A stretch of DNA of 64,000 nucleotides, taken from positions 36,250-100,249 of the forward strand of contig NZ_NFJR01000011.1 of NCBI RefSeq assembly GCF_002159975.1. The letters run 5' to 3'. Under the pieces are notes generated by a model. The model was not told the origin of the DNA, ran no database searches, and was given only the letters and a program-made list of their open reading frames with translations. A program made the translations under genes and the position numbers. Source of the stretch: Barnesiella sp. An22 (GTDB taxonomy: Bacteria > Bacteroidota > Bacteroidia > Bacteroidales > Barnesiellaceae). Within the stretch, counting starts at the first letter, position 1; every line of letters starts with the position of its first letter. Shown here one piece after another: positions 62,571 through 64,000 of the stretch.

Positions 62571-63491
62571 ATGGGAAAATTTGAAATCAATGTTTTGGGA
62601 TGCGGCTCGGCCTTGCCTACCTTGCGTCACTACCCGAGTACTCAGGTGCTCAATCTGCGTGACAATCTGTTTATGATCGATTGCGGCGAGGGGGCGCAAA
62701 TCCAGTTTCGCCGCATGCACCTGAAGTTTACCCGGCTGGGGCACATCTTCCTGAGTCATCTGCACGGCGACCACTGTTTCGGGCTTATCGGCCTGATTTC
62801 GACCCTGTCGTTGCTGGGGCGCACGGGCGAGCTGGTGATTCATGCCCACCCGCAGGCCGAGGCGGTTTTCCGTCCGCAACTCGACTTCTTTTGCCGGGAA
62901 TTGCCCTTTGCCGTGCGGTTTGAACCCGTCGTGCCCAATTGTTCGGAGGTAATCTACGAAGATCGTTCGATACGGGTACGCTCCTTGCCGTTGATTCACC
63001 GGGTGCCCTGCTCGGGCTTCCTTTTCGAGGAGAAGCCGGGGCAGCTTCATCTGCGGGGCGATATGGTGAAGTTCTACGACATACCCGTCTACCGGAGAGC
63101 CGAAATCAAGGCCGGTGCCGACTACACGACCCCCGACGGGCAGACCATACCCAATGACCGACTCACCACCCCGGCCGACCCGCCGCTACGCTATGCCTAT
63201 TGTTCCGACACGGCCTACAACGAAGCCCTCATTCCTTTGATTGAAGGGGCCGATTGCCTCTATCACGAAGCTACGTTTGGCGACGATGCCGAGGAGTTGG
63301 CTTGCCTTACCTGCCATTCGACGGCTCGTCAGGCCGCTCGTATTGCCCGGGCTGCATCGGTCAAACAGTTGGTGCTGGGCCATTTTTCGGCTCGGTACGA
63401 AGATGAGCAGCCCCTTTGCGACGAAGCCAGCCAGGAGTTTACCCCCTGCACCCTGGCCCGGGAAGGAATGAAGATTGTTTTGGGCCGATGA
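62571..63491 (+). CDS. rnz: Ribonuclease Z
   Basis: The protein has 306 residues from the ATG at 62571 (MGKFEINVLGCGSALPT); the frame extends upstream but includes the promoter. The metallo-beta-lactamase motif SHLHGDHCFGL is near residue 60, with the C-terminal YCSDTAYNEAL and GHFSARY supplying further ligands. It trims tRNA 3' ends. It is a single-gene transcript. Confidence 0.94.
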   Translation: MGKFEINVLGCGSALPTLRHYPSTQVLNLRDNLFMIDCGEGAQIQFRRMHLKFTRLGHIFLSHLHGDHCFGLIGLISTLSLLGRTGELVIHAHPQAEAVFRPQLDFFCRELPFAVRFEPVVPNCSEVIYEDRSIRVRSLPLIHRVPCSGFLFEEKPGQLHLRGDMVKFYDIPVYRRAEIKAGADYTTPDGQTIPNDRLTTPADPPLRYAYCSDTAYNEALIPLIEGADCLYHEATFGDDAEELACLTCHSTARQAARIARAASVKQLVLGHFSARYEDEQPLCDEASQEFTPCTLAREGMKIVLGR

Positions 63492-63605
63492 GCCGCATAA
63501 ACAAAAGTGAGGATGAAATTGTTATTCCAATATCGATTTTCTTGGAGAATTGGCAAGAAAAGCATAAAAAATACATTGAGTATTAAAAATAAAGAAAAAA
63601 TGTAT

Positions 63606-63613
63606 TAACTTTG
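63606..63613 (+). promoter_or_regulatory. -7 element of the DUF2582 gene promoter
   Basis: TAACTTTG lies 53 bases before the start codon. The -33 box is not clear. Confidence 0.45.
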
Positions 63614-63666
63614 CATCGGATTAAAACAATGTGTTTTCAAGTTGTTTAATTTAAACGTAAAAAAGA

Positions 63667-63867
63667 ATGAACGTAGAAGTTATTGGAACATGGGCAGGCC
63701 AAGTTTGGAATGCTTTGCATGAGTCGGGTAAACTGACTGTAAAAGGTCTGAAGAAAGCGACTAAACTGAAAGAAAAAGAAATTTATGCCGCCCTGGGCTG
63801 GTTGGCTCGCGAAGGTAAAGTGAGCATCAGCGAAACAGAAGCTGACGTAGAAGTTGTATTGCTCTAA
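63667..63867 (+). CDS. DUF2582 winged-helix domain protein
   Basis: The protein has 66 residues, a full-length DUF2582 protein: MNVEVIGTWAGQVWNALHE, then KLTVKGLKKATKLKEKEIYAALGWL, a winged-helix pattern. The family is small, common in Bacteroidetes and without an established function; DNA or nucleoprotein binding is inference. Codon bias (GTA, AAA, GAA) suggests strong expression. A terminator follows. Confidence 0.9.
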   Translation: MNVEVIGTWAGQVWNALHESGKLTVKGLKKATKLKEKEIYAALGWLAREGKVSISETEADVEVVLL

Positions 63868-63896
63868 TAGAAGACGCAGTACGGAAGTTATAAAGA

Positions 63897-63939
63897 GGGT
63901 GACCCAAAAGTCAAAGACTTTAAAGGGTCATCCTTTTTT
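63897..63939 (+). terminator. Intrinsic terminator of the DUF2582 gene
   Basis: GGGTGACCC pairs with GGGTCATCC (one G-T) around an inner AAAGTC-GACTTT hairpin. Six T follow. Confidence 0.85.
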
Positions 63940-64000
63940 GTTTGGATTACGCCAGATGGTCACAATGAGAGAATGAATGCGTGAGAGTGAGTGTGGAGGG

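Overview
The window looks like a chromosomal segment from a gut-type Bacteroidales bacterium (phylum Bacteroidota), about 52-54% GC by eye. A Barnesiella-like genus is my guess only. Support comes from the recurrent Bacteroidota promoter form (TTTG or TTG, about 20 bp, then TAnnTTTG), weak Shine-Dalgarno sequences, the gldE-gldD pair behind ssb, the parA-parB-DUF5683-mltD cluster, and many lipoprotein signals. I saw no rRNA, tRNA, CRISPR array, insertion sequence or prophage. Nearly everything is core housekeeping sequence, densely packed in short operons on both strands.

Layout, 1-24 kb. A PadR/PspC stress-type pair runs off the left edge. A YgjP-like metalloprotease gene follows, then rimP-nusA-infB with terminator-like hairpins in its leader and in the nusA-infB gap. 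Next are cvpA and sufBCDS for Fe-S cluster assembly, which end in a terminator that overlaps the 3' end of the convergent mtaB-lpxL-GT2 operon. An acyl-CoA ligase and a tiny acidic lipoprotein precede a minus-strand run for phosphorylated substrates: phosphodiester glycosidase, calcineurin-like phosphoesterase, alkaline phosphatase and glycerate kinase.

Layout, 24-41 kb. A dolichol-phosphate-mannose-synthase-like GT2 and dihydroorotase are followed by an Omp85-like porin with an EptA-type phosphoethanolamine transferase. Then come rpiB, folB, a MATE exporter, bactofilin, the copper genes copA-copZ, and ssb-gldE-gldD-PPTase. A 776-bp intergenic region next to ssb holds a minus-strand unit with its own promoter and terminator. 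It could encode a structured RNA or a 54-residue protein, and it is my best candidate for something undescribed.

Layout, 39-64 kb. A lipoprotein-type LytS-like sensor kinase with its LytTR regulator is followed by the arginine operon (argR, GNAT, argG, argC, argD, proC), surE, parAB-DUF5683-mltD, rsgA-NlpC/P60 and pyrH-frr. The end of the window holds a secreted repeat-rich protein, yraN-birA, a SIMPL protein, tadA, an acyltransferase, rpsA (ribosomal protein S1), rnz and a small DUF2582 winged-helix protein.

The genes chiefly serve translation (rimP, nusA, infB, rpsA, frr, rsgA, tadA, mtaB), envelope building (lpxL, eptA, GT2s, Omp85, bactofilin, mltD, NlpC), metabolism (arginine and proline, pyrimidine, folate, pentose phosphate) and cofactor assembly (SUF, BirA, PPTase). 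The most unusual material is non-coding: a repeated promoter-bearing intergenic element, an 18-bp inverted repeat bracketing argR, a perfect 14-bp hairpin between ssb and gldE, paired DnaA-box-like 9-mers before parA, and several hairpins overlapping promoters or genes. All functional calls rest on reading translations and motifs by eye; no database search was run.
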